Positions 48,501 to 60,740 of a stretch of DNA of 64,000 nt are shown here, one piece after another (within the stretch, counting starts at the first letter, position 1; every line of letters starts with the position of its first letter). Origin of the DNA: Rhypophila decipiens (taxonomy: Eukaryota > Ascomycota > Sordariomycetes > Sordariales > Naviculisporaceae); contig MU858054.1 of assembly GCA_033297075.1 (NCBI GenBank), positions 372,001-436,000 of the forward strand, written 5' to 3'. The position numbers and the translations under genes were made by a program. The notes beneath the pieces were generated by a model. That model searched no databases. It was not told where the DNA came from and was given only the letters and a program-made list of their open reading frames with translations.

Positions 48501-48710
48501 ATGCCGGACCGCGTTGCGACGACGGAGCGGGTCTTCGAGCCGTTCTCCAAACTCATCTGGACCTCCGGAGGCAGGAAGAGAGGAATCTGGGTAGTCCCAG
48601 TATCTATCATAGCAAAGATATCCGACTGTGAGAGCGGCAAGTGATGCCACACCGAAAAGGGTGATCCTGTGCCGGGTCAGCGTCGAGGCTGCGGCGGTTG
48701 AAGACTCCAT
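45567..48710 (-). CDS. Membrane-anchored ZZ-type zinc finger / EF-hand protein
   Basis: A single exon encodes 1047 residues. A hydrophobic segment at about 17-34 is a probable N-terminal membrane anchor, followed by an Arg-rich and then Asn/Asp-rich spacer. A ZZ zinc finger spans about 178-222 (CSCNACGILP, YRCANCADFDLCEMC and a closing H-x-H pair). Two EF-hands follow with loops DTNNDDLIGFTE (330-341) and DVDRDGYVNRRD (363-374). The second fits the canonical calcium pattern; the first has Asp at the usual Gly position. The C-terminal 650 residues are largely acidic/Ser-rich and disordered, with a stretch of KR-rich helix (SKRNKANARRKLIERWKRRQ) near 610. ZZ domains bind peptide ends, SUMO or related modules, and EF-hands sense calcium. 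A calcium-responsive membrane adaptor is inference. It is divergent from KAP120. Confidence 0.88.
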   Translation of the reverse strand: MESSTAAASTLTRHRITLFGVASLAALTVGYLCYDRYWDYPDSSLPASGGPDEFGERLEDPLRRRNAVRHRRRSVPDIRNRNRTDRRTSVASSLTLDDASRAGDENAHNDDSNNNDNTLRPLADGETVADGADADEQGLDANWWADTSLYPQARAGQNIVNLLFRVSQDNAQRNAYVHRGCSCNACGILPIRGVRYRCANCADFDLCEMCESQGLHTKTHIFYKIRIPAPRLGPRHIQPVWYPGDPDNCIRTLPKQLITKLTKETGYERPELEAFWEQWTFTANTEWREDPDELCLAMDRKTFERYLVPSGGDKYTASNLLYDRMFAFYDTNNDDLIGFTEFLHGLAFRKRKDKLRRVFDGYDVDRDGYVNRRDFLRLFRAYYVLFKQMHRDVLEGLDEQVMGSTETHQLITGRQPLSSLFGREGGIPPGDADRPLEGKVHHSSGDILIQDGNNAIKEDKPDTADREAMLTSLFSREARFSENMFAPAMESSSSRHDDHDTRYFTGLLNPPVRVDELAAFLIGEARDRDDMFVITNDDDEDAETSEDMEDHDDANVENGLDVVGESAAGTRPTNHASQGPFSMTESEMNNIVRTYHRGSRAAKSKRNKANARRKLIERWKRRQFYLDEEEGARPPPGWDAEDDVLSKLETTGESSKSAEQNPPFLSTRSRSSSKVRFAEDMDDFDIRSNPSTSSRSVPERWGGMDIPDAERDVGKEVFYQVMQQAFNELLDLLFKKKEEQAVQAAETREQRNMYRSLFEAIDPNEEEQRGSESPTTSHRWSVEDVTKPIEEMGLPELLQATGYSINGTTENGEDHSAEAVSAEAASSGDKAGAVDDDSRQKVEDLGDDAASVGTTNEPPQSHHVDESESNASTYRDPTMPQFRPNSLSSTGVDHSQPKPSQFLADPTSSWEDIGNDEFASDQFNVLLQQQALLETLLNSKGKQVAAPATSSGPSSSSKTAPVSDSAATPATKGSGGPPITPAKDHQISRRTLVKWKQLDLAEEEARKRGGWGKLTYEEFEQIYRSEESKGNRLDYLGTWIDFCVPFH

Positions 48711-49436
48711 GATGCCCAGTTCGGTATCATGGCTGTTTCGAGAGCTGCATCAACTTTGTAGATCGGCTTGTCGTGTTTGCAGGTCGGATGATGCTCGAGT
48801 CTCGGGTTTGGTTTGCCTTAGGGGCGCAAGATGTGAAGTGGGCAATTTCGGGAAGCAGGAGCTTCGAATGATGCAGATCCAAGAAGCTGCAAAAACGATG
48901 GAGGCAAAGTTCTGAGCTCCAGGCCTTGCTGTACTGTTACACCGTATTGTCGATACCGTGTACACTATAGAAACTGAAAGCCGTCCAACCAGAATCCGCC
49001 AGGGCCTGGGAGAGGGGGTCAACCAATCATGACACGATTTTCAAGCTGTAGCTCCCAGAGCAAGACGTAATGATACATCAGCATTACACGTGTTTTCAGC
49101 CATCCGTCAAGGTCCCACAGGCTCCCGCCACGGGTCGGACCCTGCCAAAAGACCCCTGTCATCTGTTCAGCCCACTGCACCAGCCGCCGCCTGGTGCGTC
49201 GACTTCAAACTTCCTTGGGTTTATCAACCCCACTTCTGGGTGTCTATCATGGTTGCACCTGGGTCTTCAACCCAGCTGTTATTCTTGTTGTAGCGCGACC
49301 TGCTCAGCATTCTGGCTGCTTTGAATTTGGACCAACGTCGCGGGAGAAGCATTTCGACTTAGACATTCGCGATTACGACTCTTTGCTCGAACAGCACCGT
49401 GCCAAGAACCGACCCCTCTCCGCAACGGGCGAAAAC
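48711..49436. promoter_or_regulatory. Shared divergent promoter region
   Basis: Only 726 bases separate the start codons of the ZZ/EF-hand gene (minus) and KAP120 (plus), so both promoters must lie here. An open plus-strand frame runs through 49194-49436 in phase with KAP120. It has no importin similarity and is taken as 5' leader. Confidence 0.55.
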
Positions 49437-52400
49437 ATGAGCTTCGCGATAGAGGTGCCCGGTGAGGCAGCACCGCTCAGCCCGTTTGAGCTCGTCAAGA
49501 CGCTTGAGGCTGCCTCTTCTGCAACCGATCATGCCCAGAGGCAGTCTGCTTCACAACAACTCAAAGCATGGGAAACTCAGACAGACTACTTTTCTAGCCT
49601 GCAAGTAAGTCGGCCACTTGTGTATAATTTCCGTTAGTATTCAGAAGCTCACATGGGTTTTCTTAACACAGTCGGCTTTTCTCGACAAGTCTTTTCCCTA
49701 CCCCATCCGCTTCCTTGCCATTATTCTTCTCAAAAACGGCATCGACAAATACTGGAGGCACACGGCCAAATATGCCATCACACCTCCTCAGAAAGAGCTG
49801 ATTCGGTCCAGACTATTGCAGGGCTCCGTCGACGAGGAAGACAAAACCCTGGTCCTTCATAACGCCCTCGTGGTGGCCAAGATAGTGCGAGTAGACTACC
49901 CAAATGACTGGCCAGATGTGCTACCCAATATTATCAACGTCACCCGGACGGCAAGGACAGGAAATCCACTTCACCTGAGCGGCGCTCTGCAAGTTCTACT
50001 GCGTGTCGTCAAAGAGCTGGGTACTGCTCGATTACGCAGATCCCAGACCGCTCTCCAGTCTGTGACACCAGAACTGATACAACTACTTGGAGAAATTTAC
50101 ACCGAAACCACGGCGTACTGGCAGGAATTCTTGATGAAAGGTCGAGGAGACGAGGACGATGCCGACTACGCCATGCAAAATAGCTTGGTGGCGCTCAAGA
50201 TATTGCGTCGCCTTGTAACCGTCGGCTATGAGAACCCACATTTGGATGCCATGGTGCAGGGCTTCTGGTCCCTCTCCCAGTCGCAGCTGGACCAATTTCT
50301 GAATGGCGTCAGCCATGATTCCTGGATCCCAGCTCCATTTCAGGATCTTGTCGGCAAACACCTTATCCAATTCACCAAGTTACACATCGACATGGCAGAG
50401 ACCCACCCATCCAGCTTCCCTGTCCTTCCAAACTCTATCCCTCTTGTGAAGGCGTACTGGAACCTGGTCAAACAGTTTTCTGACGTCTTTGAGAAGTCTG
50501 GTGGCATTAGACAGACGTCACTGGAGAATGTCGGAGGAAGCCCTAAACATGAAGGACCTCTCTCCGAAAAGCTCGCGCTCAAGGGCTTGTTGCTGCTCAG
50601 GAGCTGCGTTGCCATCGCCTATCGACCCACCCAGACGTTCAAGTACCGTAGTCCGGAAGCCAAAGAGCAGGAGAAGGAAGCCATAAGGATTATCAAGACG
50701 GACCTCCTGACCCAAGACTTACTGCTGGACATTGTGCAAGTCACAATCAGCCGGCTTTTTATCTTCCGCAAGTCTGATCTCGAAGCCTGGGAGGAGAGTC
50801 CCGAAGAATGGGAATCTGCAGAGCGGTATGAAGGCGGAGCATACGAGTGGGCTATCCGCCCATGTGCCGAAAGGCTGCTTGTCGACCTTCTGACATATTA
50901 CAAAGAGCTAGGCCAGCCGCTTCTCACGTACTGTGAACTGGCCACCAAGGTCGATATGGATATCGTGACCAAAGAAGCTGCCTATTGCGCCTTGGGCTGC
51001 GCAGCCGCCGTTCTAGGGGACAAGTTCAACTTTGATCAGTTCCTTTTAGGTACGCTCGTCAAGGACTCACAGCTCCAGGACCCCATGGCCAAGCTACTTC
51101 GTCGCCGTATTTCTATTTTGATCAGCCAGTGGATGCCCATCAATGTGTCCGAATCCAGCCAGTCAACAGTGTTTCAGATCTTCCGACAGCTGTTGAACCC
51201 CGAAGACCCTAATAACGACGAAGTCGTTCGCCTAACTGCTGCGCGCGAACTGAAATCAGTTGGGGAATGCTTCGAGTTTCAAGGGGCGCATTTTCTCCCG
51301 GTCGCCGCCGATGTCTTTGGCTTCCTGATGAAGTTATTGGAAGAGGCCGGCAGCGACGAGGCGAGGACAACAGTGCTAGAGGCTATTCGAGTGGTTGTGA
51401 ATCGGATGGACACCCACATCTCGCAATTTGGCGACGCGCTCATGACGACGCTTCCAAAACTGTGGGAGGACTGTGACGAAGGAGAGTGGTCGATCAAACA
51501 AGCCATCCTTAGCATTATGAGCGCTTTGGTTCTGTCTATGAAGACCGACTCTCAGCGATACCAGTCCGCTATTATCCCTCTCCTTCAGCAGGCATTGGAC
51601 AGCTCAACAGCACTTCATTTGCACCTCATTGAGGAATCTGTCGACCTTTGGAGGTCGGTTGTCTCACAGAGCGTCCCGCCGTTAAATCCCGAGCTGGTCA
51701 AACTGGTCCAACACGCACTTCCACTCTTAGAATACGATTCATCAGTGGCGTCACAGTGTTTGGAGTTGGTCTATGACTACATAATTCTGGTACCAGGAGA
51801 AATACTAAGCGACGGCTTTCGACAAGCCACCCTCCAGTCGCTCCTGGGGACACTGCACCTCAAGAGCCGCGAACAATACCAGCAAGGCGCCAGATCCATT
51901 GAGCGTCTGATACAATGCGCAGAAGCGCTCGGCGGCGTGCAAGGCGTCTCAGTGGTGGTCGATGACATGATGCGCACCGGCGTGATCAAATATCTCCTAG
52001 AGAGTCTGCACAGCGCGTGGGAAGCGAACGAGACGACGGGCCCCAACAGGAAGCCGAGGAAGATCAACACCATCCAGCAGACAGATTACGTTGCCATCCT
52101 GGCCCGCATTGCCCTGGCCGACCCGGGCGTCTTTGTCAGGTTGCTGGCCAGTCTCGACGAGAGCGGAGCGAATTCCGTGCAGTTTATCTGGTCCTGGCTC
52201 AGCACGATCTGGTTCTCGAGCTTCGACAACATGGCCGACATTGGGAAGCAGAAGCTTTCGTGTCTGGCGCTCACCCGCCTCCTGGAGCTGCCGAGTCCCA
52301 TGCAGGACCTCGTCCTCGTCCGAATGCAGGACTACCTGTCCATGTGGACGAGCGTTATTAGCGAACTGAGCTCGATGGAGCCGGACGAGACTGGCGCGAC

Positions 52401-52671
52401 AAGACCGCCGCCGGGCAACGACGGTTTGATCTGGACGCAAAAGTACCAGCCCTCTGAGTGGGACACCCCCAAGGATGTGATTGCCTACGAACAGACCGCC
52501 AAGGATCCTGTGCATTGCGTCCATACGTTTGATTTTGTCAATCTGAGGCTGCATGACCTTGTTCAGCGGGCTGGTGGCGAGGAGGTCTTTCAGAGAGAGT
52601 GGCTCGCTAACGTGGATAAGGAGGTGGTGGCTGGTTTTCAGTCGCTTACCCAACCGCGTGCGGCCGAGTAG
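49437..52671 (+). CDS. KAP120: Importin beta-family karyopherin KAP120 (importin-11 type)
   Basis: Exon 49437-49604 (56 codons, MSFAIEVPGE...) and exon 49672-52671 are joined in phase 0 across a 67-nt intron (GTAAGT...ACACAG). They give 1055 residues, close to the yeast protein. The N-terminus is the importin-beta N domain: a first HEAT repeat with SASQQLKAWE, then FPYPIRFLAIILLKNGIDKYW after the intron, and DYPNDWPDVLPNI. The rest is a continuous alpha-helical solenoid of HEAT repeats. The protein carries cargo into the nucleus with Ran-GTP; in yeast KAP120 is linked to import of ribosome-assembly and cell-cycle factors. The start at 49437 is the ATG directly before the conserved domain. It is convergent with DSK2. 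Confidence 0.95.
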
Positions 52672-53672
52672 AAAGGATCCCGGGCGAACATACAATAGGA
52701 TCGTTCGCCGACTCAAGCGCTCTCTGCTCTGGCAACTAAGGCGCAGATGGCTGGCGTGAGAAATATGTCCATTTTACCCCTTGTTTATATTACGTACATG
52801 ATATACCAACGACGAGACGAAAATCAAATGAAGGCTTCAGACTTGACTGAACCTATAAGAGGTGGGAGAAATGAAGAAAACAAGGAATCGTGCCTATTCA
52901 ATGCTTCGCCTGTCTACCTTTCACCTATCTGGTCTATGGCTCCAGACGATTTCCAGAGACGAAACGGTCTCATATTTCTCATCAGAAACTCGATATTAGT
53001 CCCGAGAGTTCCCAAGCAGGGATTTTGACAGGCATAGGTCGAGTTCTTGGTGGGGAGTGAGTGATCCATGGCTATGAGGCGTGGAGTGTACATTGAACGC
53101 TGCTCTCTACATTATAGGGCACATAACAAGCTAGTAAATTGGACCTTGGACAGGTTTCCATGCCTACAGTGAGGGACACATCTGACTACCTCGGGTAAAA
53201 ATAAAAATTATAAAGCTCATTACCACCTGGACCAGCCATTCCAGAGTAAATATGCCTCTCTTATTGATAATCCATTTCGCCTAGCCTCGTGGAAGTAATC
53301 ACAATTTGACACACATACGGGTAAGGTAAGCTGATTTAGGGCACCTTGTGTTCTGCTTCGTACCACGCCCCCTTTATTATCTCAAAGCCCTGTTCTTGCC
53401 GAATCGCTCGTCCGCGCCGGCCCAGGGAATTCAAACAAAGAGTGGAACAACAAATCAAGCGAACAAGAAGTGATGCTGCAAGTAATGATGAATCGCTCAG
53501 GCGTTCGACGTACTTAATATGGCTCCACCTGTACCTTCAAACTGCCATGCATACTGTATTTCAATCAGGATGACTATTTCATCCACCATGGCAAACCCCA
53601 GGATTCTTCGCTCCCGCTAACTCGGATGCTGTAATCTCCTCCTTCTAACAAGGTTGTCTCCCAACCGGCAAT
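52672..53672. other. Convergent intergenic region
   Basis: This lies between the stop codons of KAP120 (plus) and DSK2 (minus), so it holds two 3' UTRs and terminators. Bases 53195-53215 (AAAATAAAAATTATAAA) are AT-rich and could serve polyadenylation. No gene is seen. Confidence 0.6.
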
Positions 53673-55035
53673 CTAGTTGTTAAGCAAATGCTCGATGGCA
53701 CCTTGCACGCTTCCACCACTGCGGCGCAGCGCTGCAATATTGCGATCAAAGTCGAAGAAACCCATGTCGTTGAGTTGTCGCAGCTGCTCTGCATAGCGCT
53801 CCTCAGGAGGCCTATTGTCCGCAGGAGGTGGTGGCGACCCAGCTCCGCCCAAGCCGCCCAAGCCTCCCGGACCTCCCCACAGCTGCATCAGCTGTTGCAA
53901 GGCCTCGGGGTTTCCAAAGGGATTTTGGGCTGCCGGTGAGCCGGTGGCTTGAGGAGCATTAAACAGAGCGGCGAAAGGATTCGCTTGTGCTGGTTGGGCA
54001 GAGTTGTTCGCCGTGTCCTGAGCGCCGGTAGAAGGCGTACCTGTGCTTGGGGCATTTGATGCAGGAGCGGAAGGTGTTGGGTTTGTAGGGGCGCCGAAGC
54101 CAGCAAAGGGGTTGGCACCCGCAGCCATAAGTGCCGCGAATGGGTTGGCCCCGCCAGCGGCACCTGTGCCGAAGGGGGCTCCTGGGAACCCAGGGAACGG
54201 GGGCACCGCACCGCTGCCAGCAGGGTTGTTGCTGTTTTCACCTTGAGGAGTTGTATCTGTGACTCCTGGGGCAGGGAAGGAGGGGGGTGCTTCATACATG
54301 CGCCGCAGTCTGGATGCCGCCCGGAGAGCCTCGGGATTGGTCATCATGTTACGGAAGTAGGGTGATTGAAGCATCTCCCGAGCGTTTGGCATGTTAGCAA
54401 GCATCGGGTTTGACTGTATCATTTGATCGACGAAGGCTGGGTTGTTGAGAGCCTCGTTCATCGTTTGAGCAATCGCGGGGTTGCTCAGCATGTCGGCTAT
54501 TTGATCCTCGTTCGGCGCTGCTCCCATCTGCGTGTGATGTGTTAGACTATTTACTCATGCAGAAAGGACCCAGGGAGAATCAAGGCTCGCTTACCCCTCC
54601 GTCAGCTCCAAACATGTCCCGGGAAGGGAGGTTGGCAAGACCAGCAAAACGCGCCCCTGTAAGTCCGGCGAGAAGGTTGCCTGCCGAAGCACCGGCTGCC
54701 ATGTTTTGTGGGATTGCTGGTTGCGCTGGGGTGGAAGATGTACTAGCAGCCGGGGCTGGTGTTGGGTTGCTCGCTGCGCTCTTGACCATGTGGATAGTGT
54801 TGAGATGTTTGATCTTGTACACACTGAGGGCATCATCGTTCTTCAGCACTCGGCCAGAGTAAATCAGGCGCTGTCTCTCAACTGCAACGCCTTCGAATTC
54901 AGCCGTCGCAAGCTTCTGCTTGAGCTCGAGGACCTTTGCTGATTCCGGCATGGTGATGGTGTGTACCTTGTCGTTCGAGCTTTTGACCTTGAAGGTAATG
55001 TGGGCCTCAGCGGCCGACTCCGCGGTATCGGCCAT
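53673..55035 (-). CDS. DSK2: Ubiquilin family ubiquitin receptor DSK2
   Basis: Exons 55035-54595 and 54527-53673 are joined in phase 0 over a 67-nt intron (GTAAGC...CGCAG) to give 431 residues. An N-terminal ubiquitin-like domain (about 14-88, with LIYSGRVLKNDDALSVY) binds the proteasome. A central STI1-type region follows (MLSNPAIAQTMNEALNNPAF, MLQSPYFRNMMTNPEALR). A Gly/Ala/Pro/Asn-rich linker with repeated ANPFA units comes next, and the protein ends in a UBA domain (RYAEQLRQLNDMGFFDFDRN to IEHLLNN) that binds ubiquitin chains. It shuttles ubiquitylated proteins to the proteasome in cytosol and nucleus. The domain order and length are standard. Confidence 0.97.
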
Positions 55036-58000
55036 AGTCTTGTCTAGATGTGTTTCGGGAGTGTGATGATGAGCAGTTGGAGCGACGGCTAAGGTCTTCG
55101 TATCGCGATGACGTTGATCGTGTGTGGGCGGGGTATCGGTTGATGCGATTGCAATCGATACGCCGGGCAGTGATTGCTCAGGTTGAGAAGCAGGTTAAAC
55201 CTATAACGACAGCCAGTAATGAATAATAGCAGTCAGCGTTAATGTTTGTGGAAGAAGTCTTTCTGGCGACAAAAGAGCACAGATCTTGTCAGTTGTGCGA
55301 TGTGTGGTTGCGGGACTGGAAGGTTAACCTTCGGCTCTGTGTCGCTGGAATCCGCTGGAAACCACCCGAGCGGGTTTCCCGCCGGGCGAGACTGACAGGT
55401 TCCATCCCGTGCCTTCGCTGTTGGTCAGTTGTTGCTGCTGCCTTGGCCCGTGGGGTCCCCAGATTGCGGAAGGGCGAGATCCCAGATGTAAGGATACACG
55501 ATATCCGTACGGACTGGATACCTTACGCAGTCCAGCGCCACTTCCAACCTAGACTTGTTTATGTTCCTTTGATAGAGTAAAATATGAAATTTTATGTAGG
55601 AATGGCCAAACGTATTCGATATCCGTACGATACATGATACCACGGAGGATCCCGCGCAGGGGAAATCTCAGCATGGTATGCAGAGCATTGTACTGTACAT
55701 TGTCTCAGCGTATGGATACGGTACGACGAATCTGTAGGGAGGCAATGACAAATCACATGCACACTCCTTCGGATCAAGGTCTCTAAGAGTTTCGGGATGT
55801 CGTTCGTAGCAATGCTATTGTTAAATTTGAATCTATGATGGGAGGCTGGCCTAGCATCTAGACTTTGAATTTCCCAGACCGGGCCATACCCGATCTTTGA
55901 CAGTAAAATGGCGGATTTTGGGAAGATTGCCGGCCTTGCAGTCGAGTTTGCTCCCAAATAAACTTCAGCCATTTATGAGGTAAGCAAGTGCGGGCTTGGG
56001 AATAGGTAAACAATGGCCTTCACTTGATTGTAGGGGTTCTATCAAGTGAACAGAAGCTCAAAGCAGTCGTTTAATCTCTATCATTTCCCTTATCATTGTA
56101 AGTCAACACAACAACACATTGCCCATGACGCAAAAGGGGCTAACCTCCCGGCTATGTACATGGTCTGCTCGCCTCGTGTTCTTCACCGACCGCAGGTACC
56201 CGTCATGTTGGCTCTCTGGATCTCCGGTGTGGTTTTCTGTATGTCATGAAGCTGAGGTGGCTTGAATCCATCATCTACGTATAGCAGAGCAAAAAAGGAT
56301 GGTCCTCTGCCACGTGGTGCATCGAGCGTGCAAGTTCCCAACTCTTGTTTCCCTGTTGGTGCCGGTGCCAGACAGCGAGGTGAGCCCGACGAACGCACTC
56401 AGGCGCTGGCAAGCACCAACCTGAACTATTTCCATCTTCGCCTACGTTGTTGTGCCAAAAATACCAGGCAGGACAGTACAAGAAGACAAAGACAGAGTTC
56501 GGGGATGATGCCATGCCTCGAGCGGCCGGCATTTCAGGCCCAACATGAGGCTTTCATTAGGTCGACAGCAAAAATGGTATACATCATATACTGGTTGGCT
56601 GCATTTCTGACTCAACTTTACCGGTCTCGTTTGGTCGCTTGATCATGCCCGTGGATCGGCAGCTGGCCGCACCTTGTTGTCGTCCCAGGGAATTCATTGC
56701 TGCCGGACCCCCACAGATCGGTGATCCGTGTTCGCGGGCCCTGAAGAAGTTCACGATTGTTGGACAGGAGCTGAGCCTGGAACTCCCGACAAGTTCATTG
56801 GCTGGTTGACGCCCACATAAACATCGACAACATCGGGACAAATATAGCAAAAAAGCCCCAAATGTCGTGTTTGTCTTCGGGACACAGGTGTGGCTTCAGT
56901 CAAACACCCTGGACATCCACTAGCACCTCCCACTGCGGGCGTGGTATGACTTGCAGGCAATGTGTGTGGGAATGTTAACAGCAGGGGGGTCCAGTGTAAG
57001 GTCGCACTGAGAATCCACATTTACTGGTTGGCTTCAACGTTTTTTTCGCAGCCTCACACTCGTGAAATCGACTTCAGTCCTTGCCAAGTATTCTCGAGCA
57101 ATGGCACGCAGCGGACAAATACGTATTGTGAAAACAAGATGCAGGTCTCCGAGATCCTGAGATGCAGTAGTAATTGCTAATCCTGCAATCGGCTTGCAGT
57201 GAAAGCTTTGGTCACAAGATTGGGCCAAAAGCAAAACCACGAGAATAGACTGTGAACGGTGGCAGAGATTTTCGCAGGGAACCCGTTGGCACGTCGCCCG
57301 ATGATTTTGAGGCACGGAAGGAAGCACGGGAAGCTCCATTGTGAAGTTTTTCTGGAAGGAACGCTCTCGAGTTCTTCCACAGGGGTCTCTCCTTCCCTTG
57401 AAATCTTGACCGGCAGGGCCCATCACAGCGTTGGATTACTAAAACCTTTTGAGCAAGTTTGGGCACCACTAAAGTTAGGTCAAACTCCAGCATGTTGCAC
57501 CTCACCAGCGTGTCCTTGGTGAAGCTCGGCAATCTGATCCCCTGGCCCTGTCTCGTCGTCATTTTCGGATCTCATCCTCGCAAAGCCTAAAACTCGCCCC
57601 GGTCTTTTTTATGACGACCTCACCTCCGTTCCTGGATGGATTTCACAAGGCAGCCTCCTAACCAGATGAGGTACTAGTTCTAGGAGCTACCTAACTCGGG
57701 TAGGTGGTTCCGCTGACAATATCTGCAAGGACTGGATGTTTGGGCAAAGACAGGAAACGGCATGTGCAAACATGCTCACTTGTCTGATTCCTCAAACAAA
57801 CGAGCCGTTCTTGTCTTGCGGGTTGCGCTTCAGGGCTCCATGCCCAGGCTTGTCCTGAGACCGCGATCGGATGGAGAGCTCGTTGCATCACATGGTAGCT
57901 CTCCCAAATCAAGGGCCCTCTCTGTCACCTTCCCACCTCGTTCACCTTTATCCATATATTGGCCCTTCCGACTTGCCAATTTCAAGTTCCCGCTCCGGAC

Positions 58001-59261
58001 TACGGGGCCCCTTGGCGGGCCTTCCATGCTTTTCATGGAAAAATAAAACAAAGGTAAAAACTAGCGCTCTCGCGTGGTCACGGGATCTGGACTCAGGCTT
58101 CATGGTTTTCCTCCCGCAATACTACGGCCTTATGCAACGGCGGTACTAGCAAAGCCGTTTTTCCTCGATGAACGGCCCGTTCAAAACCCTAATTCTCCGT
58201 ATCTTAGCTTTTCTTATGGGGGGGATCCTGGCTACAGGTCCATCGATGCCACGGAAGGACTAGACGAGATTGGAGGTACAAATCTTTATGATGGCTGCTT
58301 GCCATACATCGGCTGGCCACATGGTTTGTATCTGTGTACCCACCGCATGTTTGGGACCGAGAAGCCGCAATCTTTGACTTACCCTGCAGTACATATAGCT
58401 TCGGTCGTTGAAGAATAGGCATCTTCCTCACGAACTTGCCCTTTTGGCTCGATGACACCAGAGCCCAGAGCGCGTGTCTGGTCCGGCAGTGCCTGTTGTT
58501 CTATGCAAAATTTCATGTACCACCGAGCCAAGGTTGTTAACTTGTTATACCAGCCGACGAGAGCAGGACTCGACGAACGTGCCTGGTCGCCGGGTCCCGC
58601 AGAGGAACCTCAATGGCCCGGCAGCTAGGATTTGACTGTCATCCAGGTCTTGTGGTGATCTCCGACCGGAGTCAGTCCTCATCATGCCAAAGTATTGGGT
58701 GGGTTCCTGTAAGAATACTACTTTCACTGCTATCACTCACGCTCCCGTCAAGTCCAGTCCTTGGCCCAAACACACCATAATTTTTGTTTCGGCAACCCTG
58801 CCACCTTACCACGATCTTTTCCACTCGGCTACGAAGCCGACCAAGTGGTGTGTTTCGTTGTCCCGATGCTCCATTATGTCATGCAGACGGGTCCTTTCCT
58901 CGAATTCTGAGCCCTAGGGGCATTTTGATCCCCGTTGGAAGCCCCACAGATCGGGACGGTGGCTGTCTAATCATCCTGCCCGGCCTTGCTCCTTGTTCCC
59001 CTTCCCGCGGGATACATAAGACGCATGTCTTCAAATCCAACCAGTCATTCTTTTACTTCGGTGCCTGACCTAGGGACACATAAGACCCAATATGTGTTGG
59101 CGTCTGCCCTCTCGCAGCTCTCCCGGGATACTTCTGTCGTCGCCTCGCCACCAAGCTGGCTGAATACCATGTTCCCATTCTCCTCGTCTCTCTTCTTCCG
59201 GAAACCGCTCCTCGTTTGTCACGCGTAACCCATACTCGAACCCCAATCTTCAGCCCAAATC
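55036..59261. other. 4.2-kb intergenic region between divergent genes
   Basis: It separates DSK2 (minus) from the GH18 gene (plus). No frame shows a recognisable domain; the longest are about 130 codons. Short inverted CCGTACGG-type elements occur at 55505-55512, around 55620 and around 55715. Bases 58700-59260 are CT-rich on the plus strand, consistent with the promoter and 5' leader of the GH18 gene. Confidence 0.45.
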
Positions 59262-60740
59262 ATGAACCAAAGCTCTTCCTCCTCGCGAAGGTCTCGCCTA
59301 GCAAGCGCCTCCAATGTCATGTATACCAACGCCGTATACTGGCCGAATTACAGAGTCTATCAGGGAGACACTCCGGGTGCCTTGAACTACGGCTGCATCA
59401 ACCGTGTCTATTACGCCTTTGCCAACGTGACGGCGGATGGGGGGGTGTTTGTAGGTTCCCTCTTTTCCCCTTTTCCTCGGTTGTACTGACACGAGAGTAG
59501 CTCAGCGACGAGTGGGCAGATGCGGCAGCCCCTTGTGATGGTGTCCAAGGAGCCCTCGGCTCATTGATGCACCTCAAGCAGAGATTCCCCCATCTCCAAG
59601 TCATCTTGTCCATTGGCGGCGCGAGCTCGGCCGAGACATATCCTGTGGTGGCGTCCAACGCGGTCCTACGAGATAACTTCGCCCGGGCAGCTCGGGGTCT
59701 AGTGGAAGCCTCTGGGCTCGATGGAATAGACAGTGCGGCTCTCCCTCGCCCCCGCCCATGCCCCTTTTCAAGCTGCCTACCTCGTCTTCCACTGACCATT
59801 GGCTGGTCCTGGCCCAATCACTCCTGTCCCCACCCTGTCACCTTCCCCCAATTGTGAAGATAAACGCCCGGCTGACAGGACTAGTCGTTTGGGAGTACCC
59901 TTGCAACCCGCAACAAGGAAGCGATTTCCTAGCCCTACTGGCCGCGGTCCGCATCCATCTGCCCGAAGATCGTTACATCCTCACCGCTGCTCTGCCTGCA
60001 AACAAGGCCGTTCTGGCGAATATCGACCTACGGCGGAGCGCTGAGTACCTTGACGCCGTCAATTTGACAGCCTACGACTTCTTTGGCTCATGGACCCCCA
60101 AGAGCGGTCATCACGCCCAGCTGTACGCCATGAACAAGGACGAAGCATCCGGTGCTTCTGGGGTACAATTCCTCATGGCTTCGGGCATGCCAAGCAAAAA
60201 GATACTTCTAGGCATACCCCTATTTGGCCGAAGCTTCCTCCATGTGAATGGACCGGGCCACAAGTTCCGCGGCGCCGGCGGAGACGAAGGGTCCTTCGAA
60301 TACAGCCAGCTTCCCAGGAGAGGCACCAAAGAGCAGGTCGACAAGCGGGCCGTCGCTGCACAATGTGTCGGTGCTGACGGCGGGTTTGTCACATACGATA
60401 ACCCAGACACAGTCAGGACCAAGGCTACCTTCTGCAAGCAGAAGGCTCTCGGGGTGCGTCAAAAGACCTTGTTCTCACTAACCATTGGCCATCCTAACCC
60501 ACTCGATGCACCCATTCCGTGTCCCCCATCCCTTCACAGCCATTTCCACTTCTTATCCATCCACACATCACCCACTCGAGCCCCCCCACATTTTCCCGCA
60601 TCCGGCATGCGAGACTGAGGACCGCAAACTGACACTGTTTATTGATCTAGGGCCTCTTCTATTGGAGTGCGCCCTCGGACGCCAAGGATAGCAAGAGGAG
60701 CTTGATCACCGCCGGCTTCCGGGCACTTCATAGTTCATGA
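59262..60740 (+). CDS. GH18 chitinase-like protein without signal peptide, altered catalytic motif
   Basis: Four exons (59262-59450, 59501-59732, 59885-60453, 60651-60740) with matching phases give 359 residues, a single GH18 barrel. Visible family features are NAVYWPNYRVY (strand 1), RVYYAFANV, the SIGG motif (VILSIGGAS), LTAALPAN, NLTAYDFFGSW (the MxYDxxG-like strand), GIPLFGRSF and GLFYWSAPSD near the end. The catalytic DxxDxDxE motif reads DGIDIVWE: the Glu acid is kept, but the middle Asp that normally precedes Trp-Glu is Val (codon 59887-59889). Intron 2 splits this motif. There is no secretion signal, so the protein should be intracellular, as in some class V fungal chitinases active in autolysis. 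Activity may be reduced or changed. The exon borders fit well; the 50-nt first intron is short. Confidence 0.85.
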
